Source of the DNA: Methylomonas koyamae
GTDB taxonomy: Bacteria > Pseudomonadota > Gammaproteobacteria > Methylococcales > Methylomonadaceae
NCBI RefSeq assembly: GCF_001644025.1
Contig: NZ_LUUK01000154.1
Location: forward strand, 1 to 39,967
Length of the DNA stretch: 39,967 nt
Direction of reading: 5' to 3'
Shown here: piece by piece, positions 1 through 7,353 of the stretch
Layout of the letters: each line of letters starts with the position of its first letter
Numbering within the stretch: the first letter of the stretch is position 1
Position numbers and translations under genes: made by a program
Notes under the pieces: generated by a model
Database searches by the model: none
The model's input: the letters and a program-made list of their open reading frames with translations, nothing else
Told to the model about the DNA's origin: nothing

Positions 1-81
1 GAGCGGAGCCGAAGGGAACTTAAAACCTCAAGCGGCCAAGCAATAGACTCCGGCCCACTCAAACGGCATGATCAAACCCGA

Positions 82-699
82 TCAAGCCGACGCGCTCGGC
101 CGTTGCCCGACCCGATCCCGCCAGCCGCGCAAGTTCGTGCAAGTTTCCGGAATGCCAATCTGCAGCAGCTCGATCAAGGCCAGACCGGCAAACAACGTGA
201 TGTCCGGCATCGTCAACTGTTCGCCCATCACATAACGCCGGCCGCGCAGCACGCTGTCGAAATAATGCATGCCCCTGATCGCCACCTGGCGCTGGTATTC
301 GCCCCATTCCTTAATTTGGATCGGCTCCAGCTTGCCCAAACCGGCCGTGGCGTGATGGAAATAATCGCTGGCGGCGTCCAACACCAAGGCTTCGGCGCGG
401 CGTTGCAGCATATGGATTTGCGCGCGCTGTTGGGCGGTTTCGCCGGTCAAAACCGGCGTGCCGGCGCTATGGTCCAGATACTCGGTAATCGCGGTGCACT
501 CGGCGATCGCCGTGCCGTCGTCCAGCACCAACACCGGCACCTTGCCGACCGGATTCAGCTGCAAAAACTCGGGACGTTTATGTTCGCCGTTCGGCACGTC
601 GACCTGAATAAACTCGATACGGTCGGTCAAGCCTTTTTCGGCGGCGGCCATCCGGGCGCGGAGCGGGTTGGGGAAAGCGCGGAATTCGTAAATTTTCAT
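82..699 (-). CDS. glutathione S-transferase family protein
   Basis: A 205-residue protein of normal GST length, cytosolic, expected to conjugate or reduce electrophiles using glutathione. The N-terminal thioredoxin-like half (about 1-80) starts with KIYEFRAFPNPLR and has the typical GKVPVLVLDDG stretch, where the cis-Pro of the glutathione site lies, followed by AIAECTAITEYLD, which contributes to glutathione binding. The C-terminal half (about 85-205) is the all-helical domain with YVMGEQLTMPDITLFAGL, a usual GST signature. No catalytic Ser or Cys can be assigned by eye. The ATG is preceded by an AGAGG ribosome site. It is transcribed divergently from the LysR gene at 895, with an inverted repeat between them, so it is the obvious target of that regulator. 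The substrate is unknown. Confidence 0.9.
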   Translation of the reverse strand: MKIYEFRAFPNPLRARMAAAEKGLTDRIEFIQVDVPNGEHKRPEFLQLNPVGKVPVLVLDDGTAIAECTAITEYLDHSAGTPVLTGETAQQRAQIHMLQRRAEALVLDAASDYFHHATAGLGKLEPIQIKEWGEYQRQVAIRGMHYFDSVLRGRRYVMGEQLTMPDITLFAGLALIELLQIGIPETCTNLRGWRDRVGQRPSASA

Positions 700-815
700 A
701 AAAACCTCTGTAATGTAGGGAATGATGGAATCGGGTTGCGGCCGGCCTTTGCCAACCGTGGGGACAGTGTATTGGCTACTTCGAATAAACAGAATACGGA
801 CAAATTACAATTCAC

Positions 816-834
816 TATTCCGTTTATCGGAATA
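816..834. promoter_or_regulatory. candidate LysR operator between GST and lysR
   Basis: Perfect 7-bp inverted repeat TATTCCG / CGGAATA with a 5-bp spacer. It contains the T-N11-A core typical of LysR-type boxes (T at 819, A at 831). It lies in the only intergenic region shared by the divergent GST and LysR genes. The function is inferred from motif and position. Confidence 0.5.
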
Positions 835-894
835 AAATAGGCGTTCAAGCGCCGCTTACCGACCCCGGTTCGGACCGATTCAAGGAGGTAGAAG

Positions 895-1794
895 ATGGAC
901 AAACTGCAAGCGATGACGGTATTCGTCGCGGTCGCCGAGGCGCAAAGCTTTGCCGGCGCCGCCCGGCGTTTGGCAATGTCGCCGCCGGCGGTAACGCGAG
1001 CGATTACCGCCTTGGAAGAACGTTTGCAGGTCAAGCTGCTGCAGCGCACCACCCGGCTGGTGCGGGTCACCGATGCCGGCCAACGTTATCTGGAAGACGC
1101 CAAGCGGATACTGGCCGACGTCGACGAAGCCGACGAAGCCGCCGCCGGTATCAACGCCGAACCCGCCGGCCACCTAGCCGTGACCGCGCCGGCGCAGTTC
1201 GGCAAGTTGTATGTAATGCCCGGCATCGTCGATTATCTGCAACGCTACCCGGCGATGAGCGTGACGGCGATGTTCGTCGACCGGGTGGTCAATCTGTTGG
1301 AAGAAGGCATGGATGTCGGCATCCGCATCGGCGAATTGCCGGACTCCAGTTTGCGGGCGTTGCGGGTCGGCCAGGTGCGGCCGGTGGTGTGCGCGGCGCC
1401 GGAATATTTAAAGCGCCACGCAGCCCCCAACCACCCGAGCGAACTGGCCGGCCATGCCCTAATCGCCGCCGGCGGCCTCAGTGCCGGCCCGGACTGGCGC
1501 TTCGGCAGCGGCGCGGACGCGCTCAGCGTGCGGGTCCAACCCCGACTGGTCACGACCACGATAGACGCCGCCATCGAAGCCGCCGTGCTGGGCCTGGGCC
1601 TGACTCGCCTGCTGTCCTACCAAGTCGCCCTCTACCTGGCCAGCGGCCAGTTACAAACCGTGCTAAACCGCCACGAACCGCCGCCGGTCCCGATCCACGT
1701 CCTGCACCGCGAAGGCCGCTACGCCTCGGCCAAGGTCAGAAGTTTCGTGGATTTGATTGCCGAGCGGTTGAAGCGGGAGGCGAGGTGGTTGTGA
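895..1794 (+). CDS. LysR family transcriptional regulator
   Basis: A 299-residue protein, the usual LTTR length. Residues 1-60 form the winged HTH (MDKLQAMTVFVAVAEAQSF, then MSPPAVTRAITALEERL, the recognition helix). Residues about 90-295 form the periplasmic-binding-like effector domain. It starts at an ATG with a very good site (AAGGAGG at 882-888). It probably senses a small molecule and controls the divergent glutathione S-transferase through the inverted repeat at 816-834; the ligand is not predictable. Its last 44 codons and about 147 bp of downstream DNA are present again, diverged, at 2879-3163 beyond a toxin-antitoxin pair. Confidence 0.93.
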   Translation: MDKLQAMTVFVAVAEAQSFAGAARRLAMSPPAVTRAITALEERLQVKLLQRTTRLVRVTDAGQRYLEDAKRILADVDEADEAAAGINAEPAGHLAVTAPAQFGKLYVMPGIVDYLQRYPAMSVTAMFVDRVVNLLEEGMDVGIRIGELPDSSLRALRVGQVRPVVCAAPEYLKRHAAPNHPSELAGHALIAAGGLSAGPDWRFGSGADALSVRVQPRLVTTTIDAAIEAAVLGLGLTRLLSYQVALYLASGQLQTVLNRHEPPPVPIHVLHREGRYASAKVRSFVDLIAERLKREARWL

Positions 1795-1944
1795 GGCGGT
1801 TAAACGCGGTTTTGGAAACGGCGCTGTCTGTAACAGCGCTCGTCACAGCACCCGGTAAAGGTTCGGCGTGAAGTTGTTCAATGGCGGTTTTCAAGATAAT
1901 CTTCCGGCTGATTCAAGATGATTTTTTAATGATGCTCTCGTAAC
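1662..1944 (+). repeat. lysR-tail direct repeat, left copy
   Basis: The last ~133 bp of the lysR coding sequence plus ~150 bp of noncoding DNA. It matches 2879-3163 base for base except for scattered substitutions and one 2-bp indel near 1855/3073. The homology ends at CTCGTAAC (1944) against TTCGTAAC (3163). The two copies bracket the toxin-antitoxin pair at 2123-2754. Downstream of 1944 to the antitoxin start (1945-2122) I see no gene. Confidence 0.85.
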
Positions 1945-2122
1945 TTGAAAGGACAAGAAAAGGCACATAAGCTGTCATTCAAAAATCCAGCTGCGATTTA
2001 GCCCCAAGGCATACAAGCTTGCGTAATCGCATATTTCGAGGTCAACATGTCTCCGATTAAGCCATCGCGAATCGGAGCTACCCAAGTTCCTGATTGAATT
2101 GCAAACCTAAACGGAGGCGAAC
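1795..2122. other. intergenic, no gene seen
   Basis: This stretch holds the noncoding part of the left lysR-tail repeat (to 1944) and about 180 bp of more AT-rich sequence leading to the antitoxin gene. An ACGGAGG-like ribosome site lies just before the antitoxin ATG. No further open frame or convincing promoter was recognised. Confidence 0.5.
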
Positions 2123-2341
2123 ATGTTAACGGCGATAAAAGGTTATTACGACCACGGACGAATTGTTTTACAGGAAGAAGCCCCCGTGCAGTCTAAAGCC
2201 GATGTCATTATTACTTTTTTAACGGAATCTCCGGTCGATGAAACTCGCCCGGCGCAGCGGATTCCCGGCGGTTTGAAAGGCCAGGTCACCATTCCCGACG
2301 ATTTCAACGCGCCGCTGGATGATTTACACGATTACATGTAA
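2123..2341 (+). CDS. antitoxin of a VapBC-like pair
   Basis: A 72-residue protein beginning MLTAIKGYYDHGRIVL, a β-strand-rich start seen in short antitoxins of the AF2212/DUF104-like type that are paired with PIN toxins. The tail LKGQVTIPDDFNAPLDD is acidic and likely unstructured until it wraps the toxin. No obvious ribbon-helix-helix or AbrB motif is visible, so the family name is tentative. It has a good ribosome site (CGGAGG). Its stop codon shares one base with the ATG of the toxin at 2341, so the two are translationally coupled. It should neutralise the toxin and may repress the operon. Confidence 0.8.
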   Translation: MLTAIKGYYDHGRIVLQEEAPVQSKADVIITFLTESPVDETRPAQRIPGGLKGQVTIPDDFNAPLDDLHDYM

Positions 2342-2754
2342 TGAAACCCAAAGCTTATCTGGCCGATACCCACTGTTTGCTGTGGTTTCTGGATGACCAC
2401 CCTAATTTGCCGCGCAGTGTGCTGGCGGAAATGCAGGAGCCAGACAACGATGTTGTTTTCAGCCAAATCAGTTTGTTCGAGATTGCGATTAAACAAAAAA
2501 TCGGCAAACTGCCTGACTTTACCGCTGAGTTGGACGCGATTTATCTTCAATCGTTACGCGCCGGTTTTCGTTTCTTGCCCATCCAAAACGCGCATTTGTT
2601 CGGCTATCACAAAATTCCGCTATTCGAGCAGCATCGCGATCCGTTTGATCGTTTGCTGTTGGCAAGTGCTTACCAGGAAAATTTGATTCTACTGTCCGCG
2701 GACAATCATTTCGCCCTTTACGAACAATGGGTTCAGGTGTTTTGGCCGCAGTGA
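2341..2754 (+). CDS. PIN-domain ribonuclease toxin (VapC-like)
   Basis: A 137-residue PIN-domain protein, full family length. Conserved acidic residues are visible: Asp in YLADTHCLLWFL near residue 8, Glu in SLFEIAIK, Asp in RDPFDRLLLASA and Asp in LLSADNHF. The HRDPFDRLLLA motif resembles the Sll0205-like PIN subgroup. These residues bind Mg2+ or Mn2+ for RNA cleavage; family members usually cut tRNA or mRNA, but the target here is unknown. It overlaps the antitoxin by one base. The pair sits between two copies of the lysR 3' end, suggesting arrival by insertion or recombination. It appears intact. Confidence 0.88.
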   Translation: MKPKAYLADTHCLLWFLDDHPNLPRSVLAEMQEPDNDVVFSQISLFEIAIKQKIGKLPDFTAELDAIYLQSLRAGFRFLPIQNAHLFGYHKIPLFEQHRDPFDRLLLASAYQENLILLSADNHFALYEQWVQVFWPQ

Positions 2755-2878
2755 TGGCCTATCTGCTTTTTCGGGTTATTTTTTGCGCAATAGAATGCCG
2801 CCGTTAGGCACATCGTTTGCGACCGTTGCGCCTCGCCACCGGCTCGGCACAACCTATGTGGGGTGCGCAATTTATCGA

Positions 2879-3011
2879 GTTAAACCGGCACGAACCGCTG
2901 CCGGTCCCGATTCACGTCTTGCACCGCGAAGGCCGCTACGCCTCGGCCAAGGTCATAAGCTTCGTGGATTTGATAGCGGAGCGGTTGAAACGGGAGGTTA
3001 GGTGGTTGTGA
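2879..3011 (+). pseudogene. C-terminal fragment of a LysR regulator
   Basis: The reading frame here encodes LNRHEPLPVPIHVLHREG and continues to KREVRWL and a stop, matching the final 44 residues of the LysR protein at 895-1794 with only a few substitutions. There is no helix-turn-helix or upstream remainder, so it is a remnant. An ATG at 2817 could open a 64-codon frame, but the residues before the homologous segment are not LysR-like, so expression as a real protein is unlikely. Confidence 0.75.
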
Positions 3012-3163
3012 GGCGGTTAAACGCGGTTTTAGAAACGGCACTGTCTGTAACAATGCTCGTTACGGCATCCGCGGCGAAAGTTCGGTGTGAAGTTGTTCAA
3101 CGGCGGTTTTCAAGATAATCGTCCGGCTGGTTCAAGATAATTTTTTAGCGGTGCTTTCGTAAC
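2879..3163 (+). repeat. lysR-tail direct repeat, right copy
   Basis: Second, diverged copy of 1662-1944, in direct orientation, located immediately after the toxin-antitoxin pair. Similarity continues well past the stop codon (GAGGCGGTTAAACGCGG, then AGTTGTTCAA and TTCAAGATAA blocks). The duplication therefore involved chromosomal DNA rather than just a coding domain. Confidence 0.85.
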
Positions 3164-3495
3164 GAATTGATATTGTTTGACAAGTCTGGCAATTTTAAAG
3201 ATGTGAGAATCGCATGCCTAAAGAAAGCCAAAAAACACGAGGTAAAGTCGGTGCGGACTTTCATGTAGTCAGCTACGGTAAAAGCATGACGGCTGGACCC
3301 ACTATGCATACCAGCATAACCAACGTTAGTGGCTGAATTATAAAGAGCTTATTGTGCCAAATTGAGGCGTTGCTTGATTGCAAGACTTGACCCTGTTCAG
3401 ATGCGTATGAAGATTGACGCATACGGTTGGTCTAGCATATAAGATATGCGGATTTAGATAATAACTTATTAAACCCAATCTAGAAGGATGTTCCT
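3012..3495. other. intergenic, AT-rich, no convincing gene
   Basis: After the right lysR-tail repeat the base composition drops sharply. A 40-codon frame at 3214-3336 (starting MPKESQKTRGKVG) has no clear ribosome site and no recognised family, so I do not call it a gene. The sequence just before 3496 carries AGAAGGATG-like purine-rich sequence that serves as the ribosome site of the OLD-family gene. Confidence 0.4.
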
Positions 3496-5159
3496 ATGAA
3501 ATTGTCAGCGCTATTGATCTCAAACTTTAAAGGCATAAAGGACGAAATAAAAATACTCATCGACAATATCGTTGTTTTGGTTGGCCCAAATAACTGTTGC
3601 AAGTCAACTATTTTGGATGCTTACGAAGCTTATGTTTCAATGGGAAGCGCTTTAAGTTTGGATCACTTTTACGGCAGAAATGCAAATACACCTGTGATTA
3701 TTACAGGTATCTTTAATGATGTTACTCAGGATGATATCGACACTTTAGGGCAAGAGTGGCTTTTACAAAATGACCGTGAGTTTGGAGATTGTGCAAAATT
3801 TCAAATTCGCTGGGAAATACCAGACGAAAATGGAGTCAAATATAGTTTTAGCAACAAAACAAATGATTGGAAGAAGGGCGGAGCAGGTGGCTGGAACACG
3901 TTACTGCAAAGTAGGTTGCCAATTCCAATTCGATTAAATCCGAATGATGGCTATGATGCTTTGGAAAAAGTAGTAAAGGACTTGGCATCAAAAAATGCAG
4001 CCAAGAAATTAAAGGATGACAAAAGCAAGGTCGCAGGCATTGTCGCAGAAATTGAAAAACTTGCTAAGGAAGTAGATAAAGAACTATCTGGAAGCATTGG
4101 GCAACTAAGTAGCAAAATTGAGGCAGAGTTAAATAAATTATTTCAAGGTGCGACTGTAAGTTTTGAAACAGGCGTTGGAAAGTTTAAAGCAGAAGATGCG
4201 ATTAAGGACGGCAGTAAGTTCTTCGTAAAAACAAGTAATCACCCGGCATCTTTAGAGCATCAAGGAACTGGATTAAAAAGAGCTTTTTTATGGTCGGCAG
4301 TAAATGCCTTATGTAGCGAGGGGATGTACAAAAAAGGTACCAAAGTAATCGAAGATGAAACTCCAAAAGTGTTATTGATTGATGAGCCTGAAATAAACTT
4401 GCATCCTTCTATAATCAGGTCTGCCAGAAAAGCAATTTATGCATTAGCGGACTTAGATGGATGGCAAGTAATATGTACTACTCACTCTCCAGTGTTCATT
4501 GATCTCACGCAAGACCACACGACGCTTATTAAAGTATCGAATAGTCAGCAAGGAGTTTACTACTTCCAGACCGATAAAGCTCAGTTCAGCTCAGATGAAA
4601 AAGATAACTTAAAGATGCTAAACCGTTGCTGTCCAACAGTTAATGAATTCTTTTTTTATCCTAACGCCATATTGGTTGAAGGCGATACAGAATACTTAGC
4701 CTATCAGTACATCATCGAAAACAGTGGCCTTGAGGGAAATTATTGTGTAATAAATTGTAGAGGAAAGGCTAATATCCCTACATTTATAAAAATATTTGAC
4801 CAGTTCAATGCGAATGCTATCGCTGTTCATGATCTAGATACAAAACTAAGAAAGGATGGGGTAGCTAATGCAATGTGGGCAATTAATATCAATATCAGAG
4901 CGTTAGCAGACGCAACAAGAGGTCGGGTTAAAACTGTTGTTCATAATCCTGATTTCGAGGTTTTTATCTAAATGAGTCACCTTCAAAAGACAAGCCTTAC
5001 AACCTTTTTACGCACTTAACATCACCTGATTTTGAAACTGATGATAAATATAAAGAATTAAGGGAATCACTAAATTCAATTATTGATGGGACACGTAAAG
5101 GCTTGTATAGCACTCAGGCAGATCTAGATGCTATGGCTGAACTAAGCAAGCCTCGATGA
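3496..5159 (+). pseudogene. OLD-family ATPase/TOPRIM nuclease, frameshifted
   Basis: The uninterrupted part (3496-4971) encodes 491 residues. Order: P-loop near 30-38, central coiled-coil-rich region (about 150-215), QGTGLKRAFLWS signature near 255, Walker B VLLIDEPEINLHP near 292-303, TTHSP near 330, then a TOPRIM domain (ILVEGDTEY near 394, AVHDLDTK near 442). OLD proteins are ATP-driven nucleases often active in phage defence. Two defects are visible. The P-loop reads GPNNCCKST, so the invariant Gly before Lys36 is Cys35 (TGC at 3598-3600). At the T5 run 4961-4965 the frame ends in TAA, while another frame continues as YLNESPSKDKPYNLF to TGA 5157-5159, fitting loss of one T. The restored protein would be about 553 residues. 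Base composition is far more AT-rich than flanking genes, suggesting transfer. There is no UvrD-type helicase partner next to it, so it is not an obvious Gabija pair. Confidence 0.85.
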
Positions 5160-5167
5160 AATCGAGG
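5151..5167. repeat. short perfect hairpin at the end of the OLD gene
   Basis: CCTCGAT-GAA-ATCGAGG, 7-bp arms and a 3-base loop, spanning the restored stop codon of the OLD-family gene. There is no T-run after it, so it is not a standard intrinsic terminator. It may mark the edge of the acquired segment or protect a 3' end. Confidence 0.35.
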
Positions 5168-5414
5168 ATTCGAAGGGCTCTCGTTGTGGTAAGGAACGAA
5201 CCGAATCATCCCGAACGATGAGGTGCATGCTGTTCACCGCATCTGGTCTAAAGTGCTGCACGATTGGATTGTGGTGCAATCGTTGCATGCTTTCAAGCGA
5301 CGTATGCCCTGCATACCATTTTCCAATTCAATTTGAATCGCCACACCCCGCTAAGCCGACCCAATTGTCCAGCGCGCGGCGGCAAAAAGCTGGTGCCCTT
5401 TGCTCGCTTGTAGT

Positions 5415-5428
5415 AATGTTCATACATT
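5415..5428. promoter_or_regulatory. candidate operator of the second toxin-antitoxin operon
   Basis: Inverted repeat AATGT-TCAT-ACATT about 20 bp upstream of the antitoxin ATG at 5448. Phd/YefM antitoxins usually autorepress by binding such palindromes over the promoter. Assignment rests on position and symmetry only. The rest of 5160-5447 contains no gene I can support. Confidence 0.4.
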
Positions 5429-5447
5429 GTAAATAGAGGGCGTCGCC

Positions 5448-5702
5448 ATGGCTATTACAACCATCTCCAGCCGAGAGCTGAATCAGGATGTTACCCGCGC
5501 GAAGAAGGCGGCCAAGAATGGCCCGGTATTCATCACGGATCGGGGCAAGCCCGCACACGTCTTGTTGAGCATCGAGGAATACCAGCGGCTGACAAAGCAG
5601 CGCCGCAACATTGCCGATTCGCTAGCCATGCCGGATGCGGCGGACATCGAGTTCGAGCCGCAACCTTTGACGATAGAGGCTAGGCCGGCAGATTTCGGAT
5701 GA
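5448..5702 (+). CDS. Phd/YefM family antitoxin
   Basis: An 84-residue protein with the Phd/YefM signature: ITTISSRELNQDVTRAKKAA at the start, then GPVFITDRGKPAHVLLSIEEYQRL. The N-terminal half dimerises and binds operator DNA. The C-terminal tail (acidic, FEPQPLTIEARPADFG) is the expected toxin-binding segment. Its TGA overlaps the ATG of the toxin (ATGA, 4 bases), indicating translational coupling. A purine-rich AGAGGGCG precedes the ATG. Confidence 0.92.
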   Translation: MAITTISSRELNQDVTRAKKAAKNGPVFITDRGKPAHVLLSIEEYQRLTKQRRNIADSLAMPDAADIEFEPQPLTIEARPADFG

Positions 5703-6127
5703 TGTATGTTCTCGACACCAACGTAGTTTCCGAGCTGCGAAAAATCCGAATTGGTAAGGCGAATGCGAATGTGGCGGCATGGGCCGACAGCGTCGATGCC
5801 GCCGACTTGTTTTTGTCGGTTATCACCCTGATGGAATTGGAGCAGGGCGTTTTGTCGATCGAGCGCAAGGACGCCAGCCAAGGTGCGGTGTTGCGGGCAT
5901 GGCTGGAACAGCAGGTCTTGCCGGAGTTCTCCGAGCGGACGCTGCCGGTCGATACAGCGGTTACACTGCGTTGCGTCAAGCTTCATGTGCCCGACAAACG
6001 CGGCGAGCGGGATGCGCTGATCGCGGCGACGGCGCTGGTGCATGGTATGGCGCTGGTCACCCGCAACGTGGCCGACTTCCAGGCTACGGGCGTGACCATC
6101 CTCAATCCGTGGGAGGTCATGCAGTGA
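5699..6127 (+). CDS. PIN-domain toxin (FitB/VapC type)
   Basis: A 142-residue PIN ribonuclease with the full acidic set: Asp in MYVLDTNVVSELR, Glu in LMELEQGVLSIER, Asp in KRGERDALIAATA and Asp in VTRNVADFQATGV. These identify the FitB-like branch of VapC toxins. It is predicted to cleave RNA when freed from the Phd-type antitoxin encoded just upstream with a 4-base overlap. The composition of this pair is GC-rich like the host, unlike the OLD gene before it, so the pair may have a different history. It appears intact. Confidence 0.92.
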   Translation: MMYVLDTNVVSELRKIRIGKANANVAAWADSVDAADLFLSVITLMELEQGVLSIERKDASQGAVLRAWLEQQVLPEFSERTLPVDTAVTLRCVKLHVPDKRGERDALIAATALVHGMALVTRNVADFQATGVTILNPWEVMQ

Positions 6128-6170
6128 CTGCCCCGGTGGGCACGGTGTTTGTGTTCACGCGAATTGAAAC

Positions 6171-6190
6171 GGTGGGCAAATTTGCCCACC
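6171..6190. repeat. 20-bp perfect palindrome, REP-like
   Basis: GGTGGGCAAA followed by its exact reverse complement TTTGCCCACC, then CTACG. It resembles the GGTGGGCA...TGCCCACCCTAC palindromes scattered through many proteobacterial genomes. A partial sister motif, CGGTGGGCACGG, lies 30 bp upstream. It is located after the PIN toxin stop and could also end transcription. Confidence 0.6.
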
Positions 6191-6240
6191 CTACGACTGG
6201 CTGATTGACAGCCCCACATCTCACACCCATTTGACCACCC

Positions 6241-6256
6241 CGTGAAGATTTCGTGA
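6241..6256 (+). promoter_or_regulatory. phased CGTGA direct repeat upstream of the VPxPA protein gene
   Basis: CGTGA at 6241-6245 and again at 6252-6256, exactly 11 bp apart, in the context CCCGTGAAGATTTCGTGATG. One helical turn between direct half-sites is typical for OmpR/PhoB-type regulators. A near-identical arrangement is found in front of the OmpR-type regulator gene at 11831-11846. The site ends about 57 bp before the start codon at 6313. Confidence 0.45.
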
Positions 6257-6312
6257 TGTTTCCGATTGCACAATGGCCGCGCCATTTGGCATTCACATTA
6301 AGGAGAATCACG

Positions 6313-7140
6313 ATGCAAAAAAACCATGCTTTCGCGCTGTCGGCGCTGTTGTTGGCGGCCGGCGCCGCTCCTTTGAGTTCGGCCGAGGCGGCTCAAGTCA
6401 CGCTGAGTTTCAGCAATCTGTCCGCCGCCAACGGGCCGGCCTTGAGTCCGTTTTTCATCGCCTTGCACGACGGTTCGTTCGACGCGTTCGATGTCGGCAC
6501 CACGGCGTCGTCGGCCATCGAAGCGATTGCCGAATTAGGCAGCGGCGCCGGCTTGTCGTCGGCGTTCGCGGCCAGCGGAGCGGCGGCGGCCGGCGGCACC
6601 AGCGCGACGGTGACCGCGTCGGTCAACGCCTTCGGCCCCGGCATTTTCCTGCCCGGCGCCAAAGGCAGCGTCACCCTGGACCTAGACCCGGTTAAAAACC
6701 GCTACCTGAGTTATTTCGCGATGGTGGTGCCGTCCAACGACCGTTTCGTCGGCAACGACTCGCCGACCGAAATCGAATTGTTCGACGCCCAAGGCCATTT
6801 CACCGGCGGCACCTTCGTCGAGAACAGTAGCAGCATTTGGGACGCCGGCACCGAACTGGACGGCACCACCGGCGCGGCCTTCCTGGCCGGTTCCAATGCA
6901 CTGGAAAGTCCGGCACAAAACGGCACGATTCAGGCCAACCACGACTTCGCGGTCTACGCCGGCCTGGCGACCGCGGCCGGTTACAATTTTACCGACTTGC
7001 CCGGCGCCAATACGCCGCTGCTGCAAATCAGCGCGGTGTCGCAAGTGCCGGTACCTGGGGCGGCCTGGTTGTTCGGTAGCGTGTTGCCGTTGTTCGGCTG
7101 GTTGCGGCGGAGGGCGCCTGCGTCGGCTTTGCCGGCTTGA
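6313..7140 (+). CDS. secreted VPxPA/PEP-CTERM-type surface protein
   Basis: A 275-residue exported protein. The start at 6313 is chosen because AAGGAG precedes it by a proper distance and a clean signal peptide follows (MQKNHAFALSALLLAAGAA, cleavage near SSAEA). The body is Ala/Gly/Ser/Thr-rich, low in Cys, and likely β-structured. The C-terminus has the tripartite sorting signal: VPVPGAAWL, a hydrophobic helix (FGSVLPLFGW) and a basic end (LRRRAP). This marks substrates of the exosortase/VPxPA pathway, retained in the membrane and then released to the surface or matrix. The exosortase is not in the window. It is convergent with the cupredoxin gene, with two palindromes between, and has a phased CGTGA operator upstream. 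Its molecular function is unknown. Confidence 0.85.
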   Translation: MQKNHAFALSALLLAAGAAPLSSAEAAQVTLSFSNLSAANGPALSPFFIALHDGSFDAFDVGTTASSAIEAIAELGSGAGLSSAFAASGAAAAGGTSATVTASVNAFGPGIFLPGAKGSVTLDLDPVKNRYLSYFAMVVPSNDRFVGNDSPTEIELFDAQGHFTGGTFVENSSSIWDAGTELDGTTGAAFLAGSNALESPAQNGTIQANHDFAVYAGLATAAGYNFTDLPGANTPLLQISAVSQVPVPGAAWLFGSVLPLFGWLRRRAPASALPA

Positions 7141-7160
7141 GGCGGTCGGCTTAACTCGGT

Positions 7161-7186
7161 GGAGTACAAATCTAGATTTGTACTCC
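7161..7186. repeat. 26-bp perfect palindrome, copy 1
   Basis: Arm GGAGTACAAATCT joined directly to its reverse complement AGATTTGTACTCC. An almost identical palindrome occurs at 7314-7339. It lies just after the VPxPA gene and can fold into a long hairpin from either strand, so it may end transcription of the convergent genes. Confidence 0.8.
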
Positions 7187-7205
7187 GATCGGCGCCCGGC
7201 TCTAG

Positions 7206-7293
7206 CCGAGTCGTTCTATCGCTGATGTCTAGCGACTGGCTGCAGTTTTTCCGACTCGGTGACGAAATGGCGCATTCCCCCTTTGCCATTTCG
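7206..7293. repeat. two further inverted repeats between the palindromes
   Basis: CCGAGTCG (7206-7213) pairs with CGACTCGG (7252-7259), and CGAAATGGC (7263-7271) pairs with GCCATTTCG (7285-7293). Together with the flanking 26-bp palindromes this gives four hairpins in 180 bp with no coding content. Confidence 0.6.
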
Positions 7294-7313
7294 CCGCTGC
7301 CCACGTCCGGTTT

Positions 7314-7339
7314 GGAGTACAAATCTGGATTTGTACTCC
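7314..7339. repeat. 26-bp palindrome, copy 2
   Basis: Same sequence as 7161-7186 with one change at the centre (CTGG instead of CTAG). It lies 14 bp beyond the stop of the cupredoxin gene on the opposite strand. Confidence 0.8.
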
Positions 7340-7353
7340 GGTTTCGCACCGCA

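Noticed and set aside
3214-3336. 40-codon small gene starting MPKESQKTRGKVG
   Set aside because: No clear ribosome site, no recognised family and located in AT-rich spacer; cannot be supported without conservation.
4958-4972. Programmed -1 frameshift in the OLD gene
   Set aside because: A slip on TTT is possible, but there is no classical slippery heptamer or clear downstream structure, and a second lesion in the P-loop favours decay.
3496-5702. Gabija-like defence pair
   Set aside because: The OLD-type protein has no UvrD-like helicase partner next to it; the following genes are a Phd/PIN toxin-antitoxin pair.
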